Positions 8,190-16,411 of a stretch of 64,000 bases of DNA are shown one piece after another; the stretch's first letter is position 1; each line of letters starts with the position of its first letter. A program made the translations under genes and the position numbers. A model generated the notes under the pieces. It was not told the origin of the DNA, ran no database searches, and was given only the letters and a program-made list of their open reading frames with translations. The stretch comes from JBPEWY01 sp052032225 (GTDB lineage: Bacteria > Bacteroidota > Bacteroidia > Flavobacteriales > Flavobacteriaceae): the NCBI GenBank assembly GCA_052032225.1, contig JBPEWY010000090.1:1-64000 (forward strand). Reading direction: 5' to 3'.

Positions 8190-8795
8190 ATGCAAATTAA
8201 ATCGGCAGAATTTATAGTTAGTAACACAGATGTTACTAAATGCCCAAAAGAAGCATTACCTGAATATGCTTTTATTGGGCGTTCTAATGTTGGAAAATCT
8301 TCATTAATTAATATGCTTACCGGAAGAAAGCATTTGGCTAAAACTTCCGGTAGACCCGGAAAAACTCAATTAATAAATCATTTTAAAATTAATAATGAAT
8401 GGTTTTTAGTTGATTTACCGGGATATGGTTACGCCCGAGTTTCTAAAAGTGTAAAAAAAACATTTCAGAAGTTTATTACCAACTATTTTGAAAAAAGAAA
8501 ACAGCTTGTATCTGCCTTTGTTTTAATAGACGTTAGGCATGAGCCTCAAAAAATAGATTTAGAATTTATGCAGTGGCTTGGCGAGCACCAAATTCCTTTC
8601 TCAATAATCTTTACAAAAGCCGACAAACTAAAGCCTAATGCACTAGAACGTAATGTAACAAACTACATTAACTATTTACTAAACGATGTATGGGCACAAG
8701 CACCTAATTATTTTATAACCTCTTCTGCAAATGCTATGGGACGTGACGAGGTTTTAAAATATATAGATGCTATAAACCAAGAAATTAAACAGTAG
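8190..8795 (+). CDS. engB: ribosome biogenesis GTPase EngB (YihA/YsxC)
   Basis: Essential GTPase involved in assembly of the large ribosomal subunit. Seen in order: G1 GRSNVGKSS (about 30-38), the T-rich G2 region with SGRPGKTQ, G3 DLPGYGYA, G4 FTKADK and G5 TSSANAMG; 201 residues is normal for EngB. The last 11 nt of its frame overlap, tail to tail, the end of the gene on the opposite strand. Confidence 0.97.
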   Translation: MQIKSAEFIVSNTDVTKCPKEALPEYAFIGRSNVGKSSLINMLTGRKHLAKTSGRPGKTQLINHFKINNEWFLVDLPGYGYARVSKSVKKTFQKFITNYFEKRKQLVSAFVLIDVRHEPQKIDLEFMQWLGEHQIPFSIIFTKADKLKPNALERNVTNYINYLLNDVWAQAPNYFITSSANAMGRDEVLKYIDAINQEIKQ

Positions 8796-9162
8796 TTTTT
8801 AATCTTTTGGTTAGCAGATTTATTAACTGTGGTAATGTTTTTAGTTTATTAAGCTCTTGTGGTGTAATTAGAATTTCTGTAAAATCTTGTTGCATTAAAA
8901 GCACAATAGGATACGATAATTTATATTGATGAAACTTGCTTTTGTATAAGTTTTCAAATTCATCTTTATGCAAAAAAACCAATTGATCTTTGTGCTCATC
9001 AACAAAGCTTTTCCACTCTTTTTTTGCTGAAAATAAACCGTGTGTAATGGCACACAAATTACACTTATATGTTTGCGGACTAACCAGTTTGTGAACGCTA
9101 TCTAATATTATGTTTTTAACACCAGAATTGGCATTGTAAACAAAAACAACTTTGTTATTCAT
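8785..9162 (-). CDS. conserved hypothetical protein with a CxxC pair
   Basis: 125 residues, no signal peptide and no membrane segment. I do not recognise a characterised family. Visible: an N-terminal strand KVVFVYNANSG, a CxxC in YKCNLC (about 33-37) followed by AITHGLFS, and two later hydrophobic stretches (DQLVFLHKDEF, YPIVLLMQQDF). The CxxC after a first strand could suggest a thioredoxin-like or metal-binding fold, but the distance is long for a classical thioredoxin, so this is only a possibility. It lies 27 nt downstream of gldC on the same strand, probably the third gene of the gldB operon. Some databases call relatives GTPase; I see no GTP-binding motif. Confidence 0.75.
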   Translation of the reverse strand: MNNKVVFVYNANSGVKNIILDSVHKLVSPQTYKCNLCAITHGLFSAKKEWKSFVDEHKDQLVFLHKDEFENLYKSKFHQYKLSYPIVLLMQQDFTEILITPQELNKLKTLPQLINLLTKRLKTTV

Positions 9163-9189
9163 AAACCGGTTAGTCTACAAAAAAAATAA

Positions 9190-9528
9190 TTACTTACCTT
9201 TTTTTAACTCTAATTTTTCGGCAAAGTAATCACAGAAGTCTTTCATGGTTTCTGTCATTTTCTCATCGTTTGTAGCTCTGTAATAGGTATCACTCATTGC
9301 AACAAGTGTTTGATGAAAAAATATTCGCATCTCGTCAATAGGCATTTCTTTAGTCCACAAATCAATACGAAGCGTTTCTTTGTTTTTACTATCCCAAACA
9401 GAAAGCAGCATTGCTTTTGCTTCTTCGTTTTCTACTCCTCCGTCTTTAGCAGTCCAATATAATTTTTCAGGAATTTTATTTTCGTCTAATTCTACTTGTA
9501 ATAAAATATCAGATTTATGCGCACTCAT
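9190..9528 (-). CDS. gldC: gliding motility protein GldC
   Basis: 112-residue soluble protein matching GldC of Flavobacterium, an accessory gliding protein encoded with GldB. Seen: N-terminal HKSDILLQVELDENKIPEKL, then WTAKDGGVENEEAKAMLLS and the acidic C-terminal helix. There is no signal peptide or membrane helix, so it is probably cytoplasmic. Its ATG overlaps the gldB stop by 1 nt (TAATG), which indicates coupling. Molecular function is unknown in the family. Confidence 0.92.
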   Translation of the reverse strand: MSAHKSDILLQVELDENKIPEKLYWTAKDGGVENEEAKAMLLSVWDSKNKETLRIDLWTKEMPIDEMRIFFHQTLVAMSDTYYRATNDEKMTETMKDFCDYFAEKLELKKGK

Positions 9529-10511
9529 TATTTACTTGGTTTATAATTAGCATTTTTAAAAATCTCTTCGGCAGGCATTTTTAGCATTTTCTCTACAGAA
9601 ACATCATTCTTATCCATAAAAGATCGAACAATTTGCCATCCTATAAATTTTCCTATCATTCCGGGCGACTCATTATCTATTGCTAAATAAAATTTAGAGA
9701 ATGGTGCCGGATAAACAAATCTTGCCAACAGCTTACTGTCTGTATCAAACAACAATTCTCGTTCTACAAAATAACGCCAAATTTCACTCTCGTTAGCCTT
9801 GGCCCACTCTAGCTCTTGTTTTGTGTAACCAATTCTATCGGATTCCTGTTTAAACGGAAGCAAAAGATCTTTCAAATAAAGCTCTTTCCCATAATAAATC
9901 ATATGGCTTAAAAAGGTGCGGTCTTGTGCCGGTGATATTTTATTTGTTGCAAATTCAGACGCCACATCACTCACTATTAGTTCGGGGCGTAAATTTTTGC
10001 GAATATATTTTTGAATTCCACCATAAAACTTATGGTCTTCACCTAAATAGGTGTCTAACGAAATAAACAACAAACTATCTGCCAGAAGTACTTTTTGCTG
10101 ATAATCTACATTATTTGTGATAGTTATCATTTTAGGAACTTGAGTTTCGGGAAAATAATAGAGCACATGTTTGTAAAAAAGCGTAAGCTCTTTATTAATA
10201 AAATCTGCATCCGGAAAAGCTTTGTTAACCTCACTATGAAGTTCTTGCTGCAAAGTATCTGTTACTTTAGCAATCCATACACTATCTGCATATTGTGCCG
10301 GAAACAAATACGGATATTCTTTTTTAAGTTGATGAAGGTTTTCTGGTGTTACCGACGCGAATTTTTGGTCAAATCTATCTATAGTAACACTTACGTCTAT
10401 AGCTTCTATCTGTTTGTTACTGGCGTTTTCTGTTTTACATCCGGCAAAAAAGAGCGCTAAAACAATTAAAACAAAGCAGGTTTTTCTCATAGTTTTTAAT
10501 AAACTTTGCAT
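9528..10511 (-). CDS. gldB: gliding motility lipoprotein GldB
   Basis: Lipoprotein required for gliding in Flavobacterium. The N terminus is a lipoprotein signal: basic start, hydrophobic CFVLIVLALFFAG, then a lipobox cysteine at residue 25 (FAGCKT). The body contains the GldB-type segments TIDRFDQKFASV and EYPYLFPAQYADSVW, and near the end FYLAIDNESPGMIGKFIGWQ; 327 residues is typical. A second ATG at 10490 would give a shorter but still complete signal sequence. Transcribed divergently from nadE with overlapping promoter elements. Confidence 0.92.
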   Translation of the reverse strand: MQSLLKTMRKTCFVLIVLALFFAGCKTENASNKQIEAIDVSVTIDRFDQKFASVTPENLHQLKKEYPYLFPAQYADSVWIAKVTDTLQQELHSEVNKAFPDADFINKELTLFYKHVLYYFPETQVPKMITITNNVDYQQKVLLADSLLFISLDTYLGEDHKFYGGIQKYIRKNLRPELIVSDVASEFATNKISPAQDRTFLSHMIYYGKELYLKDLLLPFKQESDRIGYTKQELEWAKANESEIWRYFVERELLFDTDSKLLARFVYPAPFSKFYLAIDNESPGMIGKFIGWQIVRSFMDKNDVSVEKMLKMPAEEIFKNANYKPSK

Positions 10512-10568
10512 AAATTAACAACTGTTAGTTTACTTTGCCAAACTGCTGTTTAATTTATACGTACAATG

Positions 10569-10607
10569 TAAATTTGCCACAAAGGTACAATTCATAAAAA
10601 AACACAA
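10569..10607. promoter_or_regulatory. overlapping divergent promoters of nadE (plus) and gldB (minus)
   Basis: Plus strand: TAAATTTG at 10569-10576, a TAnnTTTG match 36 nt before nadE. Minus strand: TACCTTTG at 10587-10580 with a TTG at 10607-10605, spacer 17 nt, 69 nt before gldB. The two -7 boxes are separated by only CCA and are mirror images (TAnnTTTG-CCA-CAAAnnTA), so the two start sites would each fall on or beside the other promoter. Confidence 0.6.
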
Positions 10608-10611
10608 TACT

Positions 10612-11400
10612 ATGAAAACCCAAAAAGTTATTACACACATAGTTACTTGGTTAAAAGGGTATGCAGAAAATGCCGGTATTAAAGGTTTTGTTGTTGGTGT
10701 ATCTGGCGGTATAGATTCTGCTGTTACCTCTACCCTTTGTGCTAAAACCGGGTTAGATGTTTTGTGTTTAGAAATGCCCATACACCAAGCTCAGAGTCAA
10801 GTTACAAGGGCTCAAAACCATATTGCTTGGTTAGAAAAAAACTTCACGAATGTTACAGGGCGTACCGTAAACTTAACCGATGTTTTTGATACATTTACTA
10901 ATGTAGTCCCAACAAGTGATAATACAGAAAAATACAACTTAGCAATGGCAAATACCAGGGCAAGATTAAGAATGACTACATTGTATTATTTTGCCGGACT
11001 TAACGGATATTTAGTTGCAGGAACCGGCAACAAAGTTGAAGATTTTGGTGTTGGTTTTTTTACAAAATACGGTGACGGTGGAGTAGATATTAGCCCTATT
11101 GCTGATTTAATGAAAAGTGAAGTTTATGAGATTGCAAAATTTTTAAATATTAACCAAGATATAATTAAAGCTGCACCGACTGACGGTCTTTGGGGAGATG
11201 ATAGGACAGATGAAGACCAATTAGGAGCAACTTATAACCAACTTGAATGGGCCATGAATATGGTAGAAGCAGGTAAAAAAGCATCAGATTTTGATGGAGA
11301 GCAATTACGTGTTTTTGAGCTTTATAAGAAATTAAATACAGCTAACAAGCACAAAATGATGGCAATTCCTGTGTGTAAAATACCAGATGAACTAAAATAA
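10612..11400 (+). CDS. nadE: NAD(+) synthase, ammonia-dependent type
   Basis: Amidates nicotinic acid adenine dinucleotide to NAD+ in the last step of NAD synthesis. Seen: the PP-loop SGGIDSAV (about residues 31-38), GTGNKVEDFGVGFFTKYGDG in the substrate-binding region, and the GLWGDDRTDEDQLG segment near the C terminus. At 262 residues there is no N-terminal nitrilase (glutaminase) domain, so ammonia is the expected nitrogen source. A NAD kinase gene is elsewhere in the window (53943-54827). Confidence 0.95.
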   Translation: MKTQKVITHIVTWLKGYAENAGIKGFVVGVSGGIDSAVTSTLCAKTGLDVLCLEMPIHQAQSQVTRAQNHIAWLEKNFTNVTGRTVNLTDVFDTFTNVVPTSDNTEKYNLAMANTRARLRMTTLYYFAGLNGYLVAGTGNKVEDFGVGFFTKYGDGGVDISPIADLMKSEVYEIAKFLNINQDIIKAAPTDGLWGDDRTDEDQLGATYNQLEWAMNMVEAGKKASDFDGEQLRVFELYKKLNTANKHKMMAIPVCKIPDELK

Positions 11401-11564
11401 ATTACCTTAGGACGATTTTAACTTAACTTTTACATAATCCGTAAATTTTTATGTAATTTTACAATAAACAACTACACCCCAAACCTAAACAATAGTAGGT
11501 CTTTATCGATGAACGGCTTAACATATTGTGGTGGTTTTATAAGACTAACAAAAAACCAAAAATT

Positions 11565-12191
11565 ATGATTAACGTATTAGTAGCCGACAATCATCCAGTT
11601 GTAAGAGAAGGAATTAAGTATGCACTTCCTGAGTCAGAATTTAATATTATTGGTAGTGTAAGTACCACGAGCGAACTTTTTGCATTTCTTTCTAAGAAAA
11701 CTCCTGATGTAATTGTCATGGAAATGGACATCCCAGAAATTAATGGTGTTACTGCACTACGCAAATTAAAGAAAGAATTCGCAGGAGTTAGAGTACTTAT
11801 GTTTAGCGCTCAATCTGAAGACGTTTATGCCATGAGTACTATAAGAGCCGGAGCCTCCGGTTATCTTTCTAAAGAAGCAAGTTTACATCAATTACAAGAT
11901 GCTATTAAAAAAGTTGCCGAAGGAAATATGTTTATAACTAACGAACTTGCGCAACGATTAGCATTTGATGAAGGTACTCAACGTCCAAGACGTTTCTTTA
12001 GAAAACTTTCTACTCGTGAGGTTGAAGTGCTAAAGCTTCTTGCTGCCGGAAAACGTAATAAACATGTTGCCGAAGAGCTAAACCTTAATGAAAAAACAGT
12101 TAGTACCTATAAAGCCAGATTAATGCGTAAGCTTAATGTAGATAACATGGTAGATTTACTACAACAAGCAAAAGCACTTGAGCTTTATTAA
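11565..12191 (+). CDS. NarL/LuxR-family response regulator with atypical receiver
   Basis: Transcription regulator with an N-terminal receiver (about 1-118) and a C-terminal LuxR helix-turn-helix (LSTREVEVLKLLAAGKRN ... LNLNEKTVSTYKARL, about 145-190). ATG at 11565 (MINVLVADNH) is chosen over the upstream in-frame TTG at 11526. In the receiver the phospho-acceptor position holds Glu (E53 in VIVMEMDIPEI, where relatives have DxxMP), and the N-terminal acidic pair is D8-N9 instead of D-D; the conserved Lys is kept (SGYLSKEA). It is therefore unlikely to be controlled by ordinary aspartyl phosphorylation. No sensor kinase gene lies nearby. Confidence 0.9.
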   Translation: MINVLVADNHPVVREGIKYALPESEFNIIGSVSTTSELFAFLSKKTPDVIVMEMDIPEINGVTALRKLKKEFAGVRVLMFSAQSEDVYAMSTIRAGASGYLSKEASLHQLQDAIKKVAEGNMFITNELAQRLAFDEGTQRPRRFFRKLSTREVEVLKLLAAGKRNKHVAEELNLNEKTVSTYKARLMRKLNVDNMVDLLQQAKALELY

Positions 12192-12195
12192 TCTT

Positions 12196-14154
12196 TTACA
12201 ACACTCGGTTTAACTTTTTAGATAAAATTATTTTTAATTGATGGTAATTCATGATTTCTTCTAAGATTTCATGATTACCATTTTTTGTTTGAAGTGTTTC
12301 TTGCTGTAGCTGCTCTACACGTTTATTAATTAAATGACACCGTAAACTTAAAATAGTTTCGCTAACCAATTGTGCAATACCACTCTCTTTGGGTTTTACA
12401 TAAATATTTTTTCGGTCCCAATCATGAAGCACATACTTTTCATCGTCCATTAAAATAGATGTAACTTCTTGAGCCATATCCGGCTCTAATTCTTGTACAA
12501 ATTCAGTTATTGTAAAATCAGGGTTTTCGTTTAATTGCGTAATTAGCTTGTAGTAAATAGACCTGAATATTTGGTTTGTTAAATCTACTTCATCTGCCTG
12601 TAAGTCTAAAAATATTTTTTCGAAGACTTTACATTCTTGTAATTCTCTTTCAAGCTTGAGTTCACCTGTTTCTGATTCTTTAAAAACTAAATCTTCAAAT
12701 GTTTCTGTACAATTTCCATACAGTAATAAAATCTCAATTATTTTACGTTCAAGCTCATACTGTACATCTACTTTTTTAATGTCTTGCTCCTGATCTCTAA
12801 CAACCTTAAAAGCTTCTTGTTGTTTTTTAAATTTTTTATTGGCGTCTGCCAGCTCTTTTTTACCAATTTGAGCAAGTGTATTAAACAATACATCTTCAGA
12901 AATGTCCATAATTCTGGAACACTCCTGAATATACACCTCGCGTTTAATCCTATCAGGTATTTTAGCGATACTATTTACAATATCTCTAATTATTTCTGCT
13001 CGTTTAATAGGATCATTTTGAGCTTCTGTAACCAGCAATGAAGCTTTAAACTGAATAAAATCTTTGGCGTTTTCTTGTAGGTAAAGAACAATCTCTTCAA
13101 AATCATTCTTTCTAGCAAAACTATCAGGGTCTTCTCCTTCCGGAAAAGTACAAACCCTAACATTCATCCCTTGTTCTAAAATTAAATCAACCCCACGCAA
13201 AGATGCTCTTAATCCGGCTGCATCACCATCAAACAGAACTGTAATATTATTTGTTAATCGGTTTATTAACCTTATTTGATCTGGTGTAAGCGCAGTGCCA
13301 CTAGACGCTACCACGTTTTTTATTCCGGCTTGATGAAACTGAATAACATCTGTATAGCCTTCTACTAAATAGCAATTATCTTCTTTTGCAATAGCTTGCT
13401 TGGCCTGATAGATACCATAAAGTATTTTACTTTTTTGATAAATTTCACTCTCAGGGGAATTAATATATTTAGCCGCTTTTTTGGTGTTGGTTAAAATTCT
13501 GCCTCCAAAGCCCAACACCCTTCCACTCATTGAATGAATCGGAAACATTACTCGGCCTTTAAACCTATCAAACTGTTTGTTTTCTTTAACAATAGTAAGC
13601 CCAGTTTTTTCTAAAAATTCTAGCTTATACCCTTTTTGTAATGCCGTTTTTGTAAAAGCATCCCACTCATCCGGAGAGTACCCCAAACCAAATTTTTTAA
13701 TAGTTTCTGGCGTAAACCCACGCTCTTTAAAATATGTAAGTGCTATTGCCTTGCCTGCCTCAGAATTCCATAGGGTGTCTTGAAAGTATTCTTGTGCAAA
13801 TTTGCTCACTAAGAACATACTTTCACGCTCATTAATAAGGGCTTTATCTTCTTGTGATTGTTTGGTTTCTTCTACTTCAATATTATACTTTTTAGCTAAG
13901 TATTTAATAGCTTCAGGGTATGTAAAATGTTCGTGCTCCATTAAAAAAGCAACTACATTACCTCCCTTTCCGGAAGAAAAATCTTTCCAGATTTGCTTTA
14001 CAGGAGAAACCATAAAGCTTGGGGTTCGTTCATCTGTAAACGGACTTAACCCTTTGTAGTTAGAGCCTGATTTTTTTAATTGAACAAAATCTGAAATAAC
14101 TTCTTCTACTCGGGCAGCTTCAAATACTTTATCTATGGTAGATTTAGATATCAC
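12196..14154 (-). CDS. dnaG: DNA primase, zinc-ligand-less N-terminal domain (GTG start)
   Basis: Synthesises RNA primers for replication. The order is the DnaG one: N-terminal zinc-binding-like domain, TOPRIM catalytic core (YLVEGYTDVIQFHQAG with the catalytic Glu, then VLFDGDAAGLRAS with DxD), and a C-terminal helical helicase-binding region. The zinc domain keeps its scaffold (SPFTDERTPSFMVSP, then IWKDFSSGKGGN) but all four usual ligands are replaced: Ser37, Thr40, Asp58 and Ser61 where C-H-C-C is expected. The start is GTG at 14154; an in-frame TAA lies immediately upstream, so no earlier start exists. Length 652. Confidence 0.96.
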   Translation of the reverse strand: MISKSTIDKVFEAARVEEVISDFVQLKKSGSNYKGLSPFTDERTPSFMVSPVKQIWKDFSSGKGGNVVAFLMEHEHFTYPEAIKYLAKKYNIEVEETKQSQEDKALINERESMFLVSKFAQEYFQDTLWNSEAGKAIALTYFKERGFTPETIKKFGLGYSPDEWDAFTKTALQKGYKLEFLEKTGLTIVKENKQFDRFKGRVMFPIHSMSGRVLGFGGRILTNTKKAAKYINSPESEIYQKSKILYGIYQAKQAIAKEDNCYLVEGYTDVIQFHQAGIKNVVASSGTALTPDQIRLINRLTNNITVLFDGDAAGLRASLRGVDLILEQGMNVRVCTFPEGEDPDSFARKNDFEEIVLYLQENAKDFIQFKASLLVTEAQNDPIKRAEIIRDIVNSIAKIPDRIKREVYIQECSRIMDISEDVLFNTLAQIGKKELADANKKFKKQQEAFKVVRDQEQDIKKVDVQYELERKIIEILLLYGNCTETFEDLVFKESETGELKLERELQECKVFEKIFLDLQADEVDLTNQIFRSIYYKLITQLNENPDFTITEFVQELEPDMAQEVTSILMDDEKYVLHDWDRKNIYVKPKESGIAQLVSETILSLRCHLINKRVEQLQQETLQTKNGNHEILEEIMNYHQLKIILSKKLNRVL

Positions 14155-14222
14155 TTACAACTTAATTTTTTTGTGTTGATGAAGCGTTTTGCACTTACTA
14201 AAAATAGTAATTATTTACCTAA

Positions 14223-15200
14223 TTACTTTTTACGATCTATAACATAATTTACCATTAAAGTTAGTGCTTCTTTGTAAGGAGATTCGGGGTATGAATTTAA
14301 AAGTTGCAAGGCTTCTTTTTGGTAGTCTTTCATTTTTTGCTCTGCATAGTCTAAACCACCTTTTTCTTTTACAAAATGTATAACCTCTTTAACTCGTTTT
14401 TTGTTCTTATTATGATTTTTAACAGAGTTAATAAGCCATTTTTTTTCTGCTTTAGAGCAATTATTTAACACGTGAATTAATGGGAGCGTCATTTTCTGCT
14501 CTTTAATATCAATCCCTGTTGGCTTACCAATTCTATCTTCGCCATAATCAAACAAATCATCTTTTATTTGAAATGCCATCCCTATAAGCTCTCCAAACTT
14601 TCTCATTAAAGCCACTTCTTCTGAATTAGGTTTAACAGAGCAAGCTCCTAAGGCACAGCATGAGGCTATTAAAGTTGCCGTTTTTTGTCTAATTATTTCA
14701 TAATATACGTCTTCTGTAATGTCTAACCTTCTGGCCTTTTCTATTTGTAAAAGTTCGCCTTCGCTCATTTCTCTCACTGCTACAGAGATTATTTCAAGCA
14801 AATCAAAATCATTGTTATCTATAGAAAGCAATAGGCCTTTAGACAATAAATAGTCTCCAACTAAAACTGCAATTTTGTTTTTCCAAAGTGCATTTATAGA
14901 AAAAAACCCACGACGTCTATTAGAGTCATCAACCACATCGTCATGCACTAAGCTTGCAGTATGAATAAGCTCTATTACCGATGCGCCTCTGTATGTTCTA
15001 TCGTTTACAGTACCTCCAGAAACCAATTTTGCCACTAAAAAAACAAACATTGGGCGCATTTGCTTGCCCTTTCTGTTAACTATATAGTACGTAATTCTGT
15101 TAATTAGTGGTACCCTTGAAGACATGGATTCATGAAACTTTTTCTCGAAAAGTTCCATTTCTTCATGAATTGGGGCTTTAATTTGCTCTACAATCTTCAT
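14223..15200 (-). CDS. long-chain (all-trans) polyprenyl diphosphate synthase
   Basis: Trans-prenyltransferase that builds the isoprenoid side chain of the respiratory quinone from IPP and an allylic starter. Seen: first aspartate-rich motif HDDVVDDSNRRRG, second motif IKDDLFDYGEDRIGKPTG, the lysine in GKQMRPMFVFLVAKL and GDYLLSKGL; 325 residues is typical. The residues before the first motif (VIELIHTASLV) are small, as in medium/long-chain enzymes. Product length (e.g. hexa- to octaprenyl for menaquinone) cannot be read here. Neighbours do not form an evident operon. Confidence 0.9.
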   Translation of the reverse strand: MKIVEQIKAPIHEEMELFEKKFHESMSSRVPLINRITYYIVNRKGKQMRPMFVFLVAKLVSGGTVNDRTYRGASVIELIHTASLVHDDVVDDSNRRRGFFSINALWKNKIAVLVGDYLLSKGLLLSIDNNDFDLLEIISVAVREMSEGELLQIEKARRLDITEDVYYEIIRQKTATLIASCCALGACSVKPNSEEVALMRKFGELIGMAFQIKDDLFDYGEDRIGKPTGIDIKEQKMTLPLIHVLNNCSKAEKKWLINSVKNHNKNKKRVKEVIHFVKEKGGLDYAEQKMKDYQKEALQLLNSYPESPYKEALTLMVNYVIDRKK

Positions 15201-15244
15201 GCTCTGATAAAGGTACTATTTTCTGTTAAAGTGTTTGGCTAAAC

Positions 15245-16285
15245 TTAAGATTTGTTGGCTAACTGACCACAAGCTGCATCAATATCTTTTCCACGAGAAC
15301 GCCTAACTTTTACAACAATTCCGTTATTTTCTAGCGCTTCTATATAGGCTTCTATCGCTTGGTTTGATGCTTGCTGAAACTGGCCATCATCTATTGGGTT
15401 ATACTCAATTAAATTTACCTTACTGGGTACATATTTACAAAACTTCACTAAAGCAGCTATGTCTTTAGGAGTGTCGTTAATTCCTTTCCATACTACGTAT
15501 TCGTAAGTAATTTTACTTTTAGTTTTTTTATACCAGTACTCTAAAGCCTCTCTTAAATCTGTTAAGGTAAAAGTTTCATTAAAAGGCATTATACTACTTC
15601 TTACTGCATCTATAGCAGAGTGTAACGATACTGCTAACTTAAATTTTACACCATCGTCTGCTAATTTTTTAATCATTTTAGGAACTCCAGAAGTAGAAAG
15701 TGTTATACGTTTTGGAGACATTCCTAATCCTTCCGGTGATGTAATTTTATCTATGGCTTTTAGCACATTGTTGTAATTCATTAATGGCTCTCCCATTCCC
15801 ATAAACACAATATTAGATAGGGGTCTGCCATAGTATAGTTTGCTTTGCTTATCTATTGCTACTACTTGATCAAAAATCTCGTCTGGATTTAAGTTACGCA
15901 TTCGTTTTAGCCTTGCTGTTGCGCAAAACTTACAATCTAAGCTGCAGCCTACCTGACTTGACACACAAGCTGTGGTTCTGGTTTCTGTTGGGATTAAAAC
16001 CGATTCTACCACTAACCCATCATGCAATTTAACGGCATTTTTTATAGTGCCGTCTGAGCTTCGTTGCATATGGTCTACTTGTATGTGATTAATCACAAAA
16101 TTATCTTCGAGCATTTTACGCGTAGCTTTAGACAGGTTTGTCATTTCATGAAAAGAATGTGCTGATTTATTCCAAAGCCATTCATACACCTGATTTCCTC
16201 TAAAAGCCTTATCACCTTGAGACACAAAAAAATCTCTAAGCTGCTCTTTGCTTAATGCTCTAATATCTTTTTTGGTAGTTTGCAT
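15245..16285 (-). CDS. rlmN: 23S rRNA (adenine(2503)-C(2))-methyltransferase RlmN
   Basis: Radical-SAM methyltransferase acting on A2503 of 23S rRNA and A37 of some tRNAs. Seen: the CxxxCxxC cluster motif in GCSLDCKFCATARLKR, GMGEPLMNYNNVL, the SAM-binding RITLSTSGVPKMI, SLHSAIDAVRSSIMP, and near the end ACGQLANKS with the methyl-carrying/catalytic cysteine. The frame extends to a TTG at 16294, but ATG at 16285 (MQTTKKDIRALS) gives the normal N terminus of 346 residues. Confidence 0.97.
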   Translation of the reverse strand: MQTTKKDIRALSKEQLRDFFVSQGDKAFRGNQVYEWLWNKSAHSFHEMTNLSKATRKMLEDNFVINHIQVDHMQRSSDGTIKNAVKLHDGLVVESVLIPTETRTTACVSSQVGCSLDCKFCATARLKRMRNLNPDEIFDQVVAIDKQSKLYYGRPLSNIVFMGMGEPLMNYNNVLKAIDKITSPEGLGMSPKRITLSTSGVPKMIKKLADDGVKFKLAVSLHSAIDAVRSSIMPFNETFTLTDLREALEYWYKKTKSKITYEYVVWKGINDTPKDIAALVKFCKYVPSKVNLIEYNPIDDGQFQQASNQAIEAYIEALENNGIVVKVRRSRGKDIDAACGQLANKS

Positions 16286-16380
16286 ATGCTGCAAAAGTAC
16301 TTAGAATTTTAGTTATTCTTACAAAAAGAGAAGTAATACAATAGCAGTATTAATTTGCAGTTTAATCTTTATGAAATTAA

Positions 16381-16407
16381 AAAAGCCTCGTTTTAAACGA
16401 GGCTTTT
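16381..16407 (-). terminator. intrinsic terminator of queA
   Basis: Perfect 13-bp inverted repeat AAAAGCCTCGTTT / AAACGAGGCTTTT just after the queA stop. The minus-strand reading runs into further T residues, so it terminates queA before rlmN; arms with A/T ends could also work in the other direction. Confidence 0.85.
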
Positions 16408-16411
16408 ATTT

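Noticed and set aside
9190..10511. Horizontal transfer of the gldBC block
   Set aside because: Base composition and codon use look the same as in neighbouring housekeeping genes, and there are no mobile-element remnants.
10530..10781. Open frame on the minus strand over the nadE start and its promoter
   Set aside because: It is antisense to the conserved NadE PP-loop region and its translation resembles nothing; it also covers the divergent promoter region.
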